In this document: positions 1 to 12,857 of the stretch, piece after piece
Layout of the letters: the number at the start of each line of letters is the position of its first letter
Numbering within the stretch: position 1 is the stretch's first letter
Source of the DNA: Otis tarda
Lineage: Eukaryota > Chordata > Aves > Otidiformes > Otididae
Length of the DNA: 64,000 bases
Assembly: GCA_026413225.1 (NCBI GenBank)
Contig: CM048554.1
Location: forward strand, 88,577,963-88,641,962
Direction of reading: 5' to 3'
The notes under the pieces: model-generated
Told to the model about the DNA's origin: nothing
Database searches by the model: none
Seen by the model: only the letters and a program-made list of their open reading frames with translations
Position numbers and translations under genes: made by a program

Positions 1-3000
1 TTAGCCTCAGTGTTTCTTGCAGCATTCAGCACATCCAAAATTCAGTAAGCATTTGGAAATATGGAATCTGTTACATGTTTTAAGGGCATCATCCTGATGT
101 CAAAATAAGATTACTCAAAGAAAAAGAAGGCTTCCTAGTCTAATATAGATGGAAATCTTACACATCCTTCCTAATACCATAACAAACACTTTGCAGGTGT
201 AAGCAGTTCTTGTAGGACAGAAAATTGAGAGTCAGCATATTAGTGCTTGCAAACAAAAAAATTTAAATGAACGCAGATTGATTACTGGGTAATTAGTATT
301 GATAGAAGCTGAAGTTAAGTCCAAAACATTGACGTTGTTTCTGACTGGCTAACACTTTTATTGGAAAAAGTTTCACATTGAGTGAATTTCAGTCCTGGTG
401 AACAAAAAAAAAAAGTTGGAAATCTCTGACTTTCCCGGAGAGCAGAAATTCCCCTCTGCTCACCAGCCCTTCCCCAACCTGTGAAAACTGAGACAAGAAG
501 TTATTTACAGAAAGAATTTAGAGTGTATTAATGTAAGAAAATATTAACACTTGACAAAGCAGCAGCATTCCCTCAGTTTTCTTGGTAACTGTGTGCTCTG
601 TTAGACCAATCATACTCTGAAATGTGTTTCATTTCTGGCATGTGGCATGTCTGTGTCCCAAAGCTTCTAATGTCCCCTACAAATGTAATTCTCCTTTAAT
701 TTTATAACTAATGCAAATCATTTCCCATTGTAGAACTGGAGGGTTTTAACATTTCAATGGGATGAGGGAAAGCTGCTGCTCTGAAGCGTTACCATACACC
801 AAACACTTGCGTCCAGAGCTCTGGACGCTCTCTGCTGCCATCGTTGTGACTGGAAAGGCTCAATGTGTTGCAGTTCTTCACCTCCACTTTTCCATGAAGC
901 TGTTCACTAAATCATGTATCTGTTCCAAAGAAACGTCCTGGTGCCAAGTTTGAGAACAGATGACATTTCAGCATGTTTGTTCTCAACTGATGAAATATAT
1001 AAGGGTGCAATTTTCTGTTTCTCACTGGCTTGGCTTTTGTAGCTAAATTAGAGCCAGGTGCACAGCTCAAGCCTTGCTTGGACTTTGATGGTTTGCTGAT
1101 CTCTTTACTGTAAGTGCGCACAAGTAAGATGGTATAAACGGCTTGCCTTTTTCTTAAAACCCTAAAGGTCATTACAGTTTTAATGCACTCAGGTGGTGCT
1201 TCAAAGAACCCTTTGTTATTTTACACAGCTAATTCTAAGTAGATCTACATGATATTTCCAGTACCAGAACCTCAAATAAGCCCTTTATTCCTGTAAAACC
1301 TTATTTCTGTTAAAGATTGAATGTTCCACATTGCTAAACCTGAATGTTTTAGAACTCTTTTTTTTTTTAGCCTTGGAGTGTGTGTGTCTAAAAATAAACT
1401 AGTGTCAACTTTCTCAGTATCGTTTAATACGCATAAAAAACCCACTAACCTGAAAAAAAAAAAGAGTTATGTTTTGAAGGAGATTCAATTTCCAAAAGAA
1501 CAAAACAAAGTTTAAGCTTTGACAACAAGCTGGGGAACAAAAGAAACCCAAGTCATTGAGGAAAAGTACCTAATCATCATGTCAGCTTGACATACTCGAT
1601 TGTAGGATGGAACTTTCTTTTTGGTAATCTGTTTTGAAAGCCATGAAATAGTCGATAGCAAATGTTAATCTCTCAAGATGTGTGAACCCTCTAAAAAAAA
1701 CAGCCACTGGGGACCCAGTTTGCATGGTGTTGACCTGAATAAGGGGATAATGTGCTTAAGCAGCTTATTCATTCTTCCGCACCCTTTGGAAAGGGAGCAG
1801 CTCCACAATGGTTTGCCACTCAGGGCTCAGACGTGACCACTGTTCTTTTCATTTGCTGAATGTTTCATTCTTTTGTCTCCGCCCTGGGTTTCTTCATACG
1901 TTGTTCCAAACAGGACTATAAAAGAACTTTTTGGGGCTATTTCTTGTCGAACTGTAACATTTGTGAAGCAGAATGCACTGAGCTGTAAAGGAATTTTAAA
2001 CTCTGGATGTATAGCTGGCCAAGCTTTTAATCAGAGATGTGTCACTGAATTAATTGTCTCTGCTTGTGAGACTTCCCGGGCTGGAAGTTTAAACATACCC
2101 CAGAAATATTGTGTTAATTGTTTTAAATATTCCACATTAAATTTCAGCATCAAAGATATGTGAATAAATTCATGTAGTGGTCTTGTAAACGGAGCGATTT
2201 CAGAGTTCTGCATTTTAGCATTGGCTATAGATTTAAATGCTCACAGACATGAAAGATGAAAAAGTCGCAAAAGGAGTGTAAGAGCCTATGTTTCAAGGCA
2301 GATCCATGGCTTGTTTAGCACTTTTTAAAGAGCATAGCTGTGAATGCCTATTTCTCTTCAGCTTTCACAGAATCACTACTCAACTTATGGTGGCTTCTTG
2401 AACGAATCAGCATGACTCAGTCTGGCCACGAAGTATTTTGGAAACGGGTCTTCGGAATTTAAAAAATAAAGACACTAAAGATATATATATATATATGTTG
2501 GTTTTTTTTCATTTTGAGCATTATTTTACAAAATTAGAAAACACACATCGTTTCACAAAAAGCCTGTGAAAATAGGTTAAAACTGCAAATCAGTTTAGGA
2601 AAAAGAGTTATGGGAGCTGGAAAGGGGATAAGTTATGCTGAAGTGGACTGTGGAGCATACGGTATACTTGCACAGGACATGGAGTAGCGGAAGTCTCCTG
2701 ACATGGACAGCTATGGCAATGGGATTTTAGAAGTGGATTGCTGTTTCCGAGCCCTGCCGTGATGGTCCTGACAGAGGCTCCTGCCACTTGGCAGTTCTGC
2801 TTTCCAACCTTGTGTGCTCAGTCTGCTGGGAAGCTCAAGGCAACTCCTACAGGGTTTCCAAACTTGTCTTAAGATTTCATGCTGCTAAACCGTTCATTTG
2901 CAATTTGTGAATTTATCTCCCAGAGGAGTAAAATTATCCTTTATTTGTCAGATTTTCTTGAGGTGATTTTGAATAACTAGACAAACTTAAAATGGAAATG

Positions 3001-4869
3001 AAAAAATTATTCCAGAAATAGTGATTGATTACAAAATTGGAAATTATTATATATAAAAAAGAGCATACAGAAGAGAAAATTACTTTGGAAGGTACCTGAC
3101 ACCAAATTCTTGCCAGTATTTCCTGCAGTATCTGGAATAGGTACATAATTATTATTTTGATTTTGCTGCTAGAATACCTAGAATAATGTAAATACAGACA
3201 TAAAATTATTTCAGCCATAAACACTGGGTAGAATTGGTGAAGGGAACAAATGAAATGCTTACTACATAATGACTTCACTTTCATTTACAAAGTAATTTTA
3301 ATTTTAAGCTTTATTTGGTCTCTGCTTCAAACGGTAGAACTAAAAACTTCTGAAAGTCTGTAGGTAATGTATTACAAATAGTTTGTTGTGAAATGGTGAT
3401 GAATTTAGAAACAATTTTAGAAAAATCAGCTTTTAATGCTGCTGAATTTTTGTATTGATTTTTTAAACATTCAGATGTGATATCTTTAATATTTTATGGA
3501 AGTGGAGAAAAAAAGTGAAGGAGAGAAAAACACCTCTACCTGTAGGCCTGCATCAGGATACTCCTGAGGAGGCAGGATACCACCAAAGGTTTTTAGTTTT
3601 GTGCTGATTCAAATGAGTCTCCAACTGGGGCTCGTGACCCAAAGGATTTTTCAGTTCTACAAAAGAGAAAAGCTGTGAAGGGAGTTTAGGCACTTTTCTA
3701 ACAGAAATCAGATTTCTGATTCCCATCCTGACGCAGGCTGAGAAAGCTTTCCAGCCTCGTTACTTCATATTGTACATTGAAGGCTTTCTTCTGAAATGAG
3801 AGGTGGTCTGTATTTTTCTTTATGATGTTTTCCTAATTGAAGCTGGCATACGTGATCCTGCAGCCATGTTGGTTTTGCAAATTATTTCTGGATGAAAAAT
3901 GTTCAGTCAAGCTCCTGAGCATTTCTGCAAGCTGTTTGGGCATGTGTGAGAGGACTGCACACTAGATACAATGGAGAAGTAAGGAAATAAGCTTGTTCAT
4001 TTTCAGAGGCCTGTGAAAAATAATAGCAGAGTGTCTTACTCTTACAAAGAGAACTCCTGGGAGAGCCATTGAAAGTGTTGAGACTGAGGAATTGCTGTAG
4101 CTGGAGTGAATTGTCAAAAGTGATTGCAAACCACTTTGAACACATTTAGTAATTTGTAAGTTATAATTTGGAAATCGATCAAACTAAAACAAGACCTTGT
4201 AGTAGTGGAGACATGGAATAATACAGACGTAGTGTTTTTGTGGACCTAGTGGAAATTCTGGGTCATAAATCTCAGCGAACAAAAAGTACAAAATTTAAGC
4301 ATAGGCAAATTCAGAAATCGTACCCAATTGATGGACATGGATGACTGAAATGGAGAATGCTGCAATATAAAGTGACAATTCAAAAACCTTGGAAGAAAAA
4401 GGTCAAAGGCTTCGTTATGTTTTGGCATACTGAATATCAACTTATCAACACAGTAGAAATGATGGACTCTGGGAGAGATTTGTGCAACATGATGATAAAA
4501 GTCAAGAAATTAAAAAAAAAAAACAAACTGTCAGAGCACTGTCAGAATGTAAAGGAAAAAGAGAAAAGTACTAACTAAAGCTTTAAAAGATACTTTTGAA
4601 ACCTGACATCCCAGAATAAACTTTTACTTTTTCACTTGGAAACATTACACTTCCTTTGAGACTAAGGTATCCCTTTTCCTTGATACAAAAGTGTTTCTTT
4701 AATCTCTTTGTTGCGTTTCTTCAGTCTTCATATAGAGGTGGATAAATGGATATGTACTTCATATGCTCGGGTTAATCCTCAAACACTGTATTGTTGTCCC
4801 CTTCTTATTAACTTAGAGTGTAGTAGTGTAACTTGCTCATGTAATAGTTCAAACATTTTTTTTTAACAG
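1..4869 (+). other. ME1: ME1 intron (upstream part)
   Basis: AT-rich intronic DNA upstream of exon A, with scattered stops in all frames and only short chance ORFs. I looked for the preceding ME1 exon (ending near a DVGT-like motif with a GT donor) and did not see one. The only repeat I can name is a short (TA)n run at 2481-2496. No recognisable mobile element, RNA gene or second gene is seen. Confidence 0.7.
2481..2496. repeat. (TA)8 microsatellite
   Basis: A short alternating AT run of 16 bases followed by a GTTGG stretch. It is an ordinary intronic microsatellite and may vary in length. Confidence 0.8.
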
Positions 4870-4973
4870 GCATTACTGAAAGATCCTTTGTATATTGGAC
4901 TGAGACACAAGAGAATCAGAGGTCAAGCCTACGACGATCTTCTTGATGAATTCATGGAAGCTGTGACTTCAAG
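4870..4973 (+). CDS. ME1: Malic enzyme 1 (NADP, cytosolic), internal coding exon A
   Basis: The exon reads as 34 codons plus two bases, starting [11 protein letters not shown] and containing [12 protein letters not shown], a block conserved in vertebrate malic enzymes. It follows a pyrimidine-rich tract and acceptor AG at 4868-4869, and ends at donor GTATGTG (4974). The two leftover bases (AG) join the first G of the next exon to make Arg, so this is a phase-2 intron. Counting back from the metal-ligand residues downstream gives about residues 190-223. The enzyme converts malate plus NADP+ to pyruvate, CO2 and NADPH in the cytosol, supplying NADPH for fatty acid synthesis, which is prominent in bird liver. 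Residue choices ([12 protein letters not shown] across the junction) fit ME1 better than mitochondrial ME2 or ME3. The preceding exon, expected to end near the LDVGT-N-E region, is not in the window. Confidence 0.95.
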
Positions 4974-7900
4974 GTATGTGATTTATCTGTGTTATTCATT
5001 GGTGAATTCCACTGTGAACTTCGTCTTGGGAGAAATAAAGGTCAGTAGCTTATGAAAGGAAGACAGAGTTATTAGGTTCCTGATCTTTTTTTGTTTGAGG
5101 ACAGTATTGTATAAGTTTATAACCACTTGAATTACTTGCCTTTAATATTGCAGTTTTATGAATTCACTGCATGAGTAGTAAAACTCATCCTGAGATAAGT
5201 GAACTAGTTTTTCAGACTTCTTTTTTGAGATTTTTATTGTTAAGTATTTGCCTAATAATTTTCTATGCATCATGCTGTGCCTATGTGATTTTCTCTGTCT
5301 TTATGATTTCATATATGAGATGTCAGAAACCTGAAAGATGCTATCATACTTGGGATCCACTGCCTCTGCCCCCACCAAAACCATGATGGGACTAAGCTTT
5401 CAATGTTTTGGTTTTAAATGTCATGGTATGGACTTATACCAAGTCAACTCTTTCTCTTACTTCTTTTTTCCTATACAGAAAGTAATTAACTGTATTATTA
5501 GAACATGATGCATAAAATAGTTCTTCTTACATGTCAAATAACACATTTGCTCATATTTTCCTTGTTTGTTAAAATATTTGGAGTGCTAGCCCTGCATTCA
5601 ATGTGTATACCTAAAATAGCCAAGTGCCAGAATCCTTAGACAGAATGTGTTTTCTGCATCTGCATCGCAAAGCTGGGACTGAGCTGTGGGACTTGGAAAT
5701 ACTTTCCAGCTTCTCAGTCATGGTTTGTGCCCCATCTGTTTTTTGACTCCATTTTGGGACCTTATCTGGACATGCACAACCTCTCTTCTTCCTGCCATGT
5801 TTCCTGTGCAAAAGCAACATGTATTAATTTCCATGCCTGAAGAACATATTCCTTCATATATTACTGTAGTCTTCCCCATCACCCCCAGTTGGCTGACACT
5901 CTCTTGTTCTTTATTTTGCTATAGAAGTTGATGGTTTTACTCTACTCTGTAATGTGTTTGCTCATCTTCTGAGTATTCCCTTCCAGATAAAATTGATGCA
6001 TTTTCTTTCACCTTTTTAATAGAAGGTTCAGAGCATGTTTTAGGAGTCTCTACCTTAATGCATTCACTAACTCACCCTTTCTTTGAAATGAACCACAGTT
6101 CTTCAGTATGAAGGAAATAATCAGAGCCAAGAAGATGATTATCTCAATAATGTTTGAAGGTCTGGTTGACATGCTCTTTTTACTTAAACATCTTTAAAAC
6201 TATAATTTTGAGCAATTTTGAGCAGTTTATGTTTGCTTGACCTTCTGAAAGACCGCTTCGTTCTCAGCTAAGTCTGTCATGGTCTACAGTAGTGTCATTT
6301 ATTTCATGCTTAAAGTGGAGCACTTACAAATTACAGTTCAAATTTTGCATGGTTTACTTGTGAATTGTTTTGGCTGTAGTGTGACATCTATGTTTATTAT
6401 GACACCCATTTGCTAAGGGAAAAGTGATGTAGTTAAGTCAAAATCAAGTCCATTTGCTCAATAATTTCATATGTTCCTAAACTCAAATTTGTATTTAGCA
6501 CGCCACTGGCAAACTCAGCACTTACAGCTGATTCTGGTGTGATGGGTCTGACGGTTAAAGATGCAGGCCATGACTTGCTTTATTGCATATTACTTTCCCT
6601 TGCCAGCTGTTGTGGTGATCTAGGTAATTGTATACTTTGGTTGAATGCTAGTTATCTTTTTCTTGTGAATGTTTCTCTCATGCTTTTCCTTTTTTTCACT
6701 TTTCTTAGCCTTCTGCTGCCTGTTGCACAGAGGGAGTATTTATTCACTAGTCCTAGATGTATGTTTGGTCTGTTATGCTTTAGGTTAGTCATATTTATTG
6801 TTAATTATTGCCATGGTACTCCAGAAGAGGCTTTCTTATTTAACATTGCCTGATCAATTCTGAGAATGAGAGAAGTTCTGGGGAAATCTGTTTTCATGTT
6901 TTCAGGGCCACGGACTATTCGTCTCCAAGACATACATAACCATGAACATCACAAAGCACAGGGCTATCATTTATTTTTTAATAAGCCAGATTTAAAAACA
7001 GGCTTTAAAGGTGATGACAAGTATTTTCAAGAGAAGACAGTAAGTTGGAAAACTATGTTAAATACCTATTTTAGATCTTTTTCACCCTCATAATTCTCCA
7101 GAGAAGCCAAATGCTAATAGAAATAGACATGTAATAACGAAAATGTTTATAAAAAACCATGTCATAAAAAGGTATAGTTTCATCAACTACAATGCTTTCC
7201 TCTTCTCAGCCTCCACTGCTGTTCACCCCCAAAAAGTTGTTCTTATGAAACAAAATTATTTATGAAAGAGTCAGGATTTAAAAAAAAAAATACTCACAAC
7301 TTAAACCATCCATTAATAAAAGATTTTGATACAGTATCCAGCGTGCTATCATGGCAGAATGGAACTAGTACAATGTGATTTTTCCCAGCTGTGGGAAGGC
7401 AGAAGCATATGGAAAGTATCTAGACTTCTGTTGACATAAAACCAGTGAGCAGCTTTTATTTATTTATGTACGTATACATTTATATGTTTGTTTATTACCA
7501 GTGCCAGCAGCTGCCCTGTCTGAGGGCAGGTGCTGTAATTTCTCTGGACCAGGTGTTACCAGGTGTTTCTTGCTTTTGTGTGGTACTTTAGGGCAATGGG
7601 AATACTTTAAATGGAAGGAATATTTTATAACGTGAGGCAAAATGGATAGGTATCTTCATCACTGGAGAAAGTAAATCAAACTGGAATTCAGAAATGCTTG
7701 TTAAGTTTCTGCCCTATGGAGAAAGGGGTCGTAAAACATTTTATACAGAGAAGTACATTTTCCCAAATGACATATTTTTCTTAAATGTCAGTGTTTACAG
7801 AGGAAACTTTGAGAGGAGGGATTGCTAAACAGGACTTTGTTAGCTTCCTGTTTAACCAGAGGAAATAACTCTCTTTTCATTCCAGTTCCTATCTCTTCCC

Positions 7901-10035
7901 TACTTGCCTGTGATGATGCAAAGAGATATATATCAATGGCCAAGAGGTATTCATGTACAACAGTGAAGGGATTATGGAAATGCCTGCCTGAGGGGAAAAT
8001 AAGTAGAATGGAGATGGAACAAGAAATGAGGGGAGAGGAAAAAACACCTTTTTAGTAACAGGGTCTTGAACTTCCTTGTCTGATGCAAAAAGATTTAAAG
8101 TCTGGAAATTTTTTCCTTATTTTAAAAGAAACTTCATTTTGACAAATCTAGTAAAGGTAACCCCACCTTGAAGACCTTAAAAAAATGCCAGAGTAGAGAA
8201 GAACAGCATCCTACCAGCTTGCTTTCTGCTGCAGACCATTGCTAATGGAAGCTGTTGTGCACCGGGGAGGGACAATACTGACTTGCACCTCTGGTCTGTG
8301 AACAGATAGGAAACTTTCAACAAATTGAAAGAATCCGGTGTAATTCCCGTAGGTTATTTCCTTGCCCACCAATCGCAACCTCAAAGAGTTGGGCAGAATT
8401 ATTGTTCTGTTATAAGCTAAACCCCATGGATTTGTGATGCATAAAAGCAACTCTATATCACTGAAATTATCTTTCTATGCATGTGTGACGGTGAGTTTTC
8501 TGTTTCACTTCAAGATGAAAATAATAGTGGTGGACTCTTGAAAAGAAATATGTGTCATTTATGTTCTCTTCTGTAATCATATTTTGATTAAATCCTTCCC
8601 CACTCTTTTTATGTGCTATGCTTTTCTCAAGTTTGTGAGCTATAAACCAAGCTGCTGACAATTGTAATTAAGTATGTTCTGTCCTAAATTACCATGATGT
8701 AGTCATTATTCCTCATTCGCCTGATTACATTATTCACAGATGGTAGCAGGGTTTCATTTCACATCACGTGTTTTATGTAACTTTCAGAACAACTGTAAGA
8801 GTAATATACCCACAAAATAAAAATACACAAGTATTTTAATAGATGTTTTCATTTAGTAAGTTGCATTAGAATATAATTCAATTTGTGAATAAATTAATTC
8901 AAACAGCCCTTACTTCTGCCAAGAGAATATACTGGCAAGAAGTCAACATGAAAGGTGATTGTAGGTGTGCATCATTAAGGAAGTGGTTGGACCACGCAAT
9001 GATTCTGACTGTGTTTGGGCACAGATTTTGAGTACAGGAACATTGATGCCTTTGTCTTCTTCTGTACTGTGGTGGTGCAAGACCAAGACTTGAATCATGC
9101 CTATACATTCCCATGTTGTTCAAGTTTAAGTGGCTGTCAGAAAGTGTACAGAAAGGAATACTGCTGCAACAACTCCCTCCTATGGCAGACTTGGTGAAGA
9201 TCTTTCTGTTTAGAGATCTTGTCTTTCAGTGGGCTTTAGGCTTTGAGCCTATTTCTCAAATCTATGAATACCTGTTCCTTCCACTGCTCAGTGAATATTA
9301 CCTTCCTAGTGAAGATCGCTGTGGATAGCAGGACAGGGGAAAGGTGAGTCTTTAGGCAGAAGCCGATACACTGCCTTGACTACAGTTACAATTACTCTGA
9401 ATGTACCCTCAGTTCCTTCCTGTGATTTCATCTGAGGTTCATTTCCAGTTATTGATGGGTTTGTGTTCTTCCTAAAACTGCCTGGTCCCAGGACTCAAGC
9501 TTCCTTGCCCGTCTAGACTCCAGGTGACCTTTGGTTTTATACTGATAGGGTAAAACCATTCAGGCCTATTAAAAAAGGCTTTCAGACTCAAAAACATTGT
9601 GGTTTTAAAACAGGAACTATTGCTTTGGATAGTGGAGAGTGTTATGGAAAAGCAAAACAAGCAGGGTTTATTTTTTTATCCTAGTTCAAGCAGCTGTGAT
9701 ATTTTGCCTGAGGAAAATCTTCAAATTTTGTGATCACTTACAACTATTATCACTTGCAACATTTAAATTCTCAAGAAATGATGCCACATCTAGGAAGTTT
9801 TTTAAAGAATTCTGAACCTTTCCCCAGGCCATAGTGCTTAGTGGGATACCCTGCCTGGAATCGTAGTTAGTTTATCTACCTTCATCTACATTCACATTTT
9901 TCCTTACAATTCATTTGAGCTTTCATTAACTGGAATGTGTAAAAACATGACAGGTGTTGCTTGATTGATTAATTTGCTCCAGGTGCTAAGGAAGTGTATA
10001 TATCTTACTTCTAGCTTTCTAGCCATCATCCCAAT
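4974..10035 (+). other. ME1: ME1 large intron, unique part 1
   Basis: Intronic sequence after exon A. It is AT-rich and has no ORF with recognisable protein similarity. The small open frames (for example 6539-6853 and 8211-8450) show no family motifs. A 7-bp-stem inverted repeat around a CTGCCCT/AGGGCAG pair near 7512-7530 is the only local structure I noted. Confidence 0.65.
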
Positions 10036-11990
10036 AGAATCAAAAAATCAAAGAACAGTTTGGGTTGGAAGGTACCTTCAGAGGTCATCTAGTCCTGCAG
10101 TGAGCAGGGACACCTTCAGCTAGTTCAGGTTGTTCAGAACCCTTTCCAACCTGGCCTTGCATATTTCCAGAGATGGGGCATCTAACACCTCTCTGGGCAA
10201 CCTGTTCAGTTGCTTCACCAAGCTCATAGAAAAAAAATGTACTCCTTATGTCTAGTCTAAATCTACCCTCTTTCAGTTTAAAACCATTGCCTCTTTTCCT
10301 GTCACTACAGGCCCTGCTAAAAAGTTTATTCCCATCTTTCTGATAGGCTCCCTTTAGGTACTGGAAGGCTGAAATGAAGTCTCCTCAGAGCCTTCTTTTC
10401 TCCAGGCTGAACAATCCCAACTCTCTCAGCCTTTTTTTCATAGAAGAGATGCTCCAGCCCTTTGATAATTTTTGTGGTCCTCCTCTGGACCTGCTCCGAC
10501 AGGTCTTTCCTGTGCTAGGGGTCCCAGAGCTGGATGCAGTACTCCAGGTGGGCTCTCACGAGAGCGGAGCAGAGGAACAGAATCACCTCTCTCGACCTAG
10601 TGGCCACGCTTCTTTTTGTGCAGCCCAGGATACGATTGGCCTTCTGGGCTGTGAGTGCACATTGCCAGCTCATGTCCAGCTTTTCATCCACCAGTACCCC
10701 CAGGTCCTTCTCAGCAGGGCTGCACTCAATCCCTTCATCGCCCAGCCTCTATCAATACTGGAAGTTGCCCCGACCCATGTGCAGGACCTTGCACTTGGTC
10801 TTATTGAACCCTATGAGGTTTGCATGGCCCCACTTCTCAAGTGTGTCCAGGTCCCTCTGGATGGCATCCCTTCCCTCAGGTGCGTTGACTGCACCACTCA
10901 GCTGGGTGTTATTTGCAAACTTGCTGAGAATGCACTTGATCCCACTGTGTCATTGATGAAGATATTAAACAGTACAAGTCCCGGAACAGACTCCTGAGGG
11001 ACAGCACTTTTCACTGACCTTCATCTGGACATTGAGCCATTGACCCCTACCCTCTGGATGTGACCATCCAACCAATTCCTCATCCAGTGAACAGTCTACC
11101 CGTTGAATCCATATCTCTCCAATTTAGAGAGAATGGTGTTGTGGGGGACTGTCTCAAAGGCCTTACAGAAGTCCAGATATATGACATCCATAGCTCTTCC
11201 CTTGTCCACTGATGTAGTCACTCCATCATAGAAGGTCACTGGGTTTGTCAGGCAGGACTTGCCTTTGGTGAAGCCATGCTGGCTGTCTTGAACCACCTCC
11301 TTGTGCTCCATGTGCCTTAGCAGAGCTTTTGGGAAGATCTGTTCCGTGATCTTCCCAGGCACAGTGGTGAGGCTGACAGGTCAGTAGTTCCCAGGATCCT
11401 CCTTTTTACCCTTTTTAAAAATAGGTGCAATGTTTCCCTTTTTCCAGTCAGCCATGACTTTTCAAATATCATGGAGAGTGGCTTGACAATTACATTAGCC
11501 AATTCCCTCAGGACTATGGGATGCATCTCATCAGGTCCCATTGACTTAGGTATATTCAGGTTCCTCAGGTGGTCACGAACCTGATCTTCCCTTACAGTGG
11601 GAGGGACTTTTCTCCCCCAGTCCCTGTCTTGCCATCCATCTACTGGAGAGGTGTGGGAAGAGGAGTTACCAGTGAAGACTGAGGCAATTTTTTTTCTAGT
11701 ACCTCAGCATTTTCCTTATCTGTTGTTACCAGCTCACCAGTCTTGCTCATCGAGGAGGGTATGCTTTCTTTGACCTTCCTTTTCTGGTTGACATACTTGT
11801 AGAAGCTCTTATTATTCCTTATGTCCCTTGCCAAGCTCAGCTCCAGCCACGCCTTGGGCTTCCTGACCCTGTCCCTACACAACTGGGCAATGTCCCTATA
11901 CTTTTCCCAGGATACCTGTCCCTGCTTCTCCTACCTCTACATTTGCTTCTTGCCCTTTAATTTGACCAGCAGGTCTCGACTCAGGCATGA
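10036..11990 (-). mobile_element. CR1 LINE, 5'-truncated, about 1.95 kb, minus strand
   Basis: Read on the minus strand this is a CR1 non-LTR retrotransposon running from inside the ORF2 reverse transcriptase region to the 3' end. The 3' end (10036-10090) has the diagnostic CR1 tail in reverse: an AGAATC-like decayed tail, then GTTTGGGTTGGAAGG and a GGTCATCTAGTCC block. Minus-strand fragments at 11640-11882, 11317-11541 and 11096-11362 carry RT sequence, including [14 protein letters not shown], the palm motif holding the first catalytic Asp, and the ERYGFNG segment. The coding frame is broken by stops and shifts into at least three pieces, so it is inactive. The 207-aa open frame at 10374-10997 on the plus strand is an antisense artefact. 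The 5' boundary is approximate. It lies antisense to ME1. Confidence 0.92.
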
Positions 11991-12606
11991 GGATTTATAG
12001 AAACAATAGCTTTTGTTTTTATTCCATCTCTGGGCTTGTCACTTTTACAGCTTAACACAATGGGGATCAGCTTGATTGATTTTTTTTTTTTTTTTGTTTG
12101 CCTCCATTGTACAAATAGCCAATAACAACATGTCTGTCCTAAAAATAGGACTGTCTCTCTTGTCATAGCAGAAGCACTCATCATTTCCCAAACATGAATA
12201 TACTGTGCAGAAGCTCTGAGTCCTCTTCCATCAATGTCCTTGGCAAGGGAAGGGCCTATGCTTTGTCATCTGAAACCACTCTCAGCTCTCACGGTGCTGT
12301 AAACTGTTCTGATTCATCATTTCCTTTCTTATGCATACTCTTGAAAAATGCTGACAGCTTGCCAGAGCAGTAATGAATAAATATAAATAGTCCATTCTCT
12401 GGATTTAAGTGACAGTCAGAACAGCAGCAGCAGTGGACATTGCTGGGAATGTTTCAGATAAGATGGAGAAATGGGATGTGCTGTCCCACTTTGAGGCAGA
12501 AAAGGCTTCAGTACCCATTTCAGTTTCTTAAGTTTCACCCTCTGGCAAAATGGGAATGAAGGCCAAGTCACATTAGGTTTTTTATTTCATGTGTGATCTG
12601 AATCTT

Positions 12607-12857
12607 CTATAATGCAATTATAAGATCTTTCTGAATCTCTTGCAAAGCTATTTTCTGCTGGCGAATAATCTGGTTAGTTGCTCAGATGATATAAGTCTGT
12701 ACTGTGCAGCCTGATGCCCAAGCTTCCAGTCCTCTGGCAATGGAAGCTCAGGGAGGTTTGCAGTTGCAAGTATTAAACGGGTTTTTTTCCCCTTTAAATA
12801 AACCAAAAGTAAAACAACTATGCTAATGAATACAATTACAGTTGTAAAATCTAGCAT
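12607..12857 (-). pseudogene. Possible decayed small membrane-protein ORF, unidentified
   Basis: A 69-codon frame starts at ATG 12855-12857 with a strongly hydrophobic stretch (about residues 5-20, TVIVFISIVVLLLVYL) followed by Lys-Gly-Lys-Lys, the pattern of a single-pass membrane segment. A polar region follows with LPELPLPEDWKLGHQAAQYR, then a stop at 12648-12650. A second frame over the same 3' end reads NQIIRQQKIALQEIQKDLI to a stop at 12607-12609, so one lost base near codon 62 would explain an originally longer, coiled-coil-like C-terminus. A minus-strand AATAAA lies at 12581-12586. I do not recognise the protein. It may be a retrocopy, an exon of an overlapping gene, or chance. Confidence 0.25.

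Noticed and set aside
10374-10997. 207-codon plus-strand ORF
   Set aside because: It is the antisense of the CR1 3' region. The CR1 coding direction here is minus, with RT motifs on that strand.
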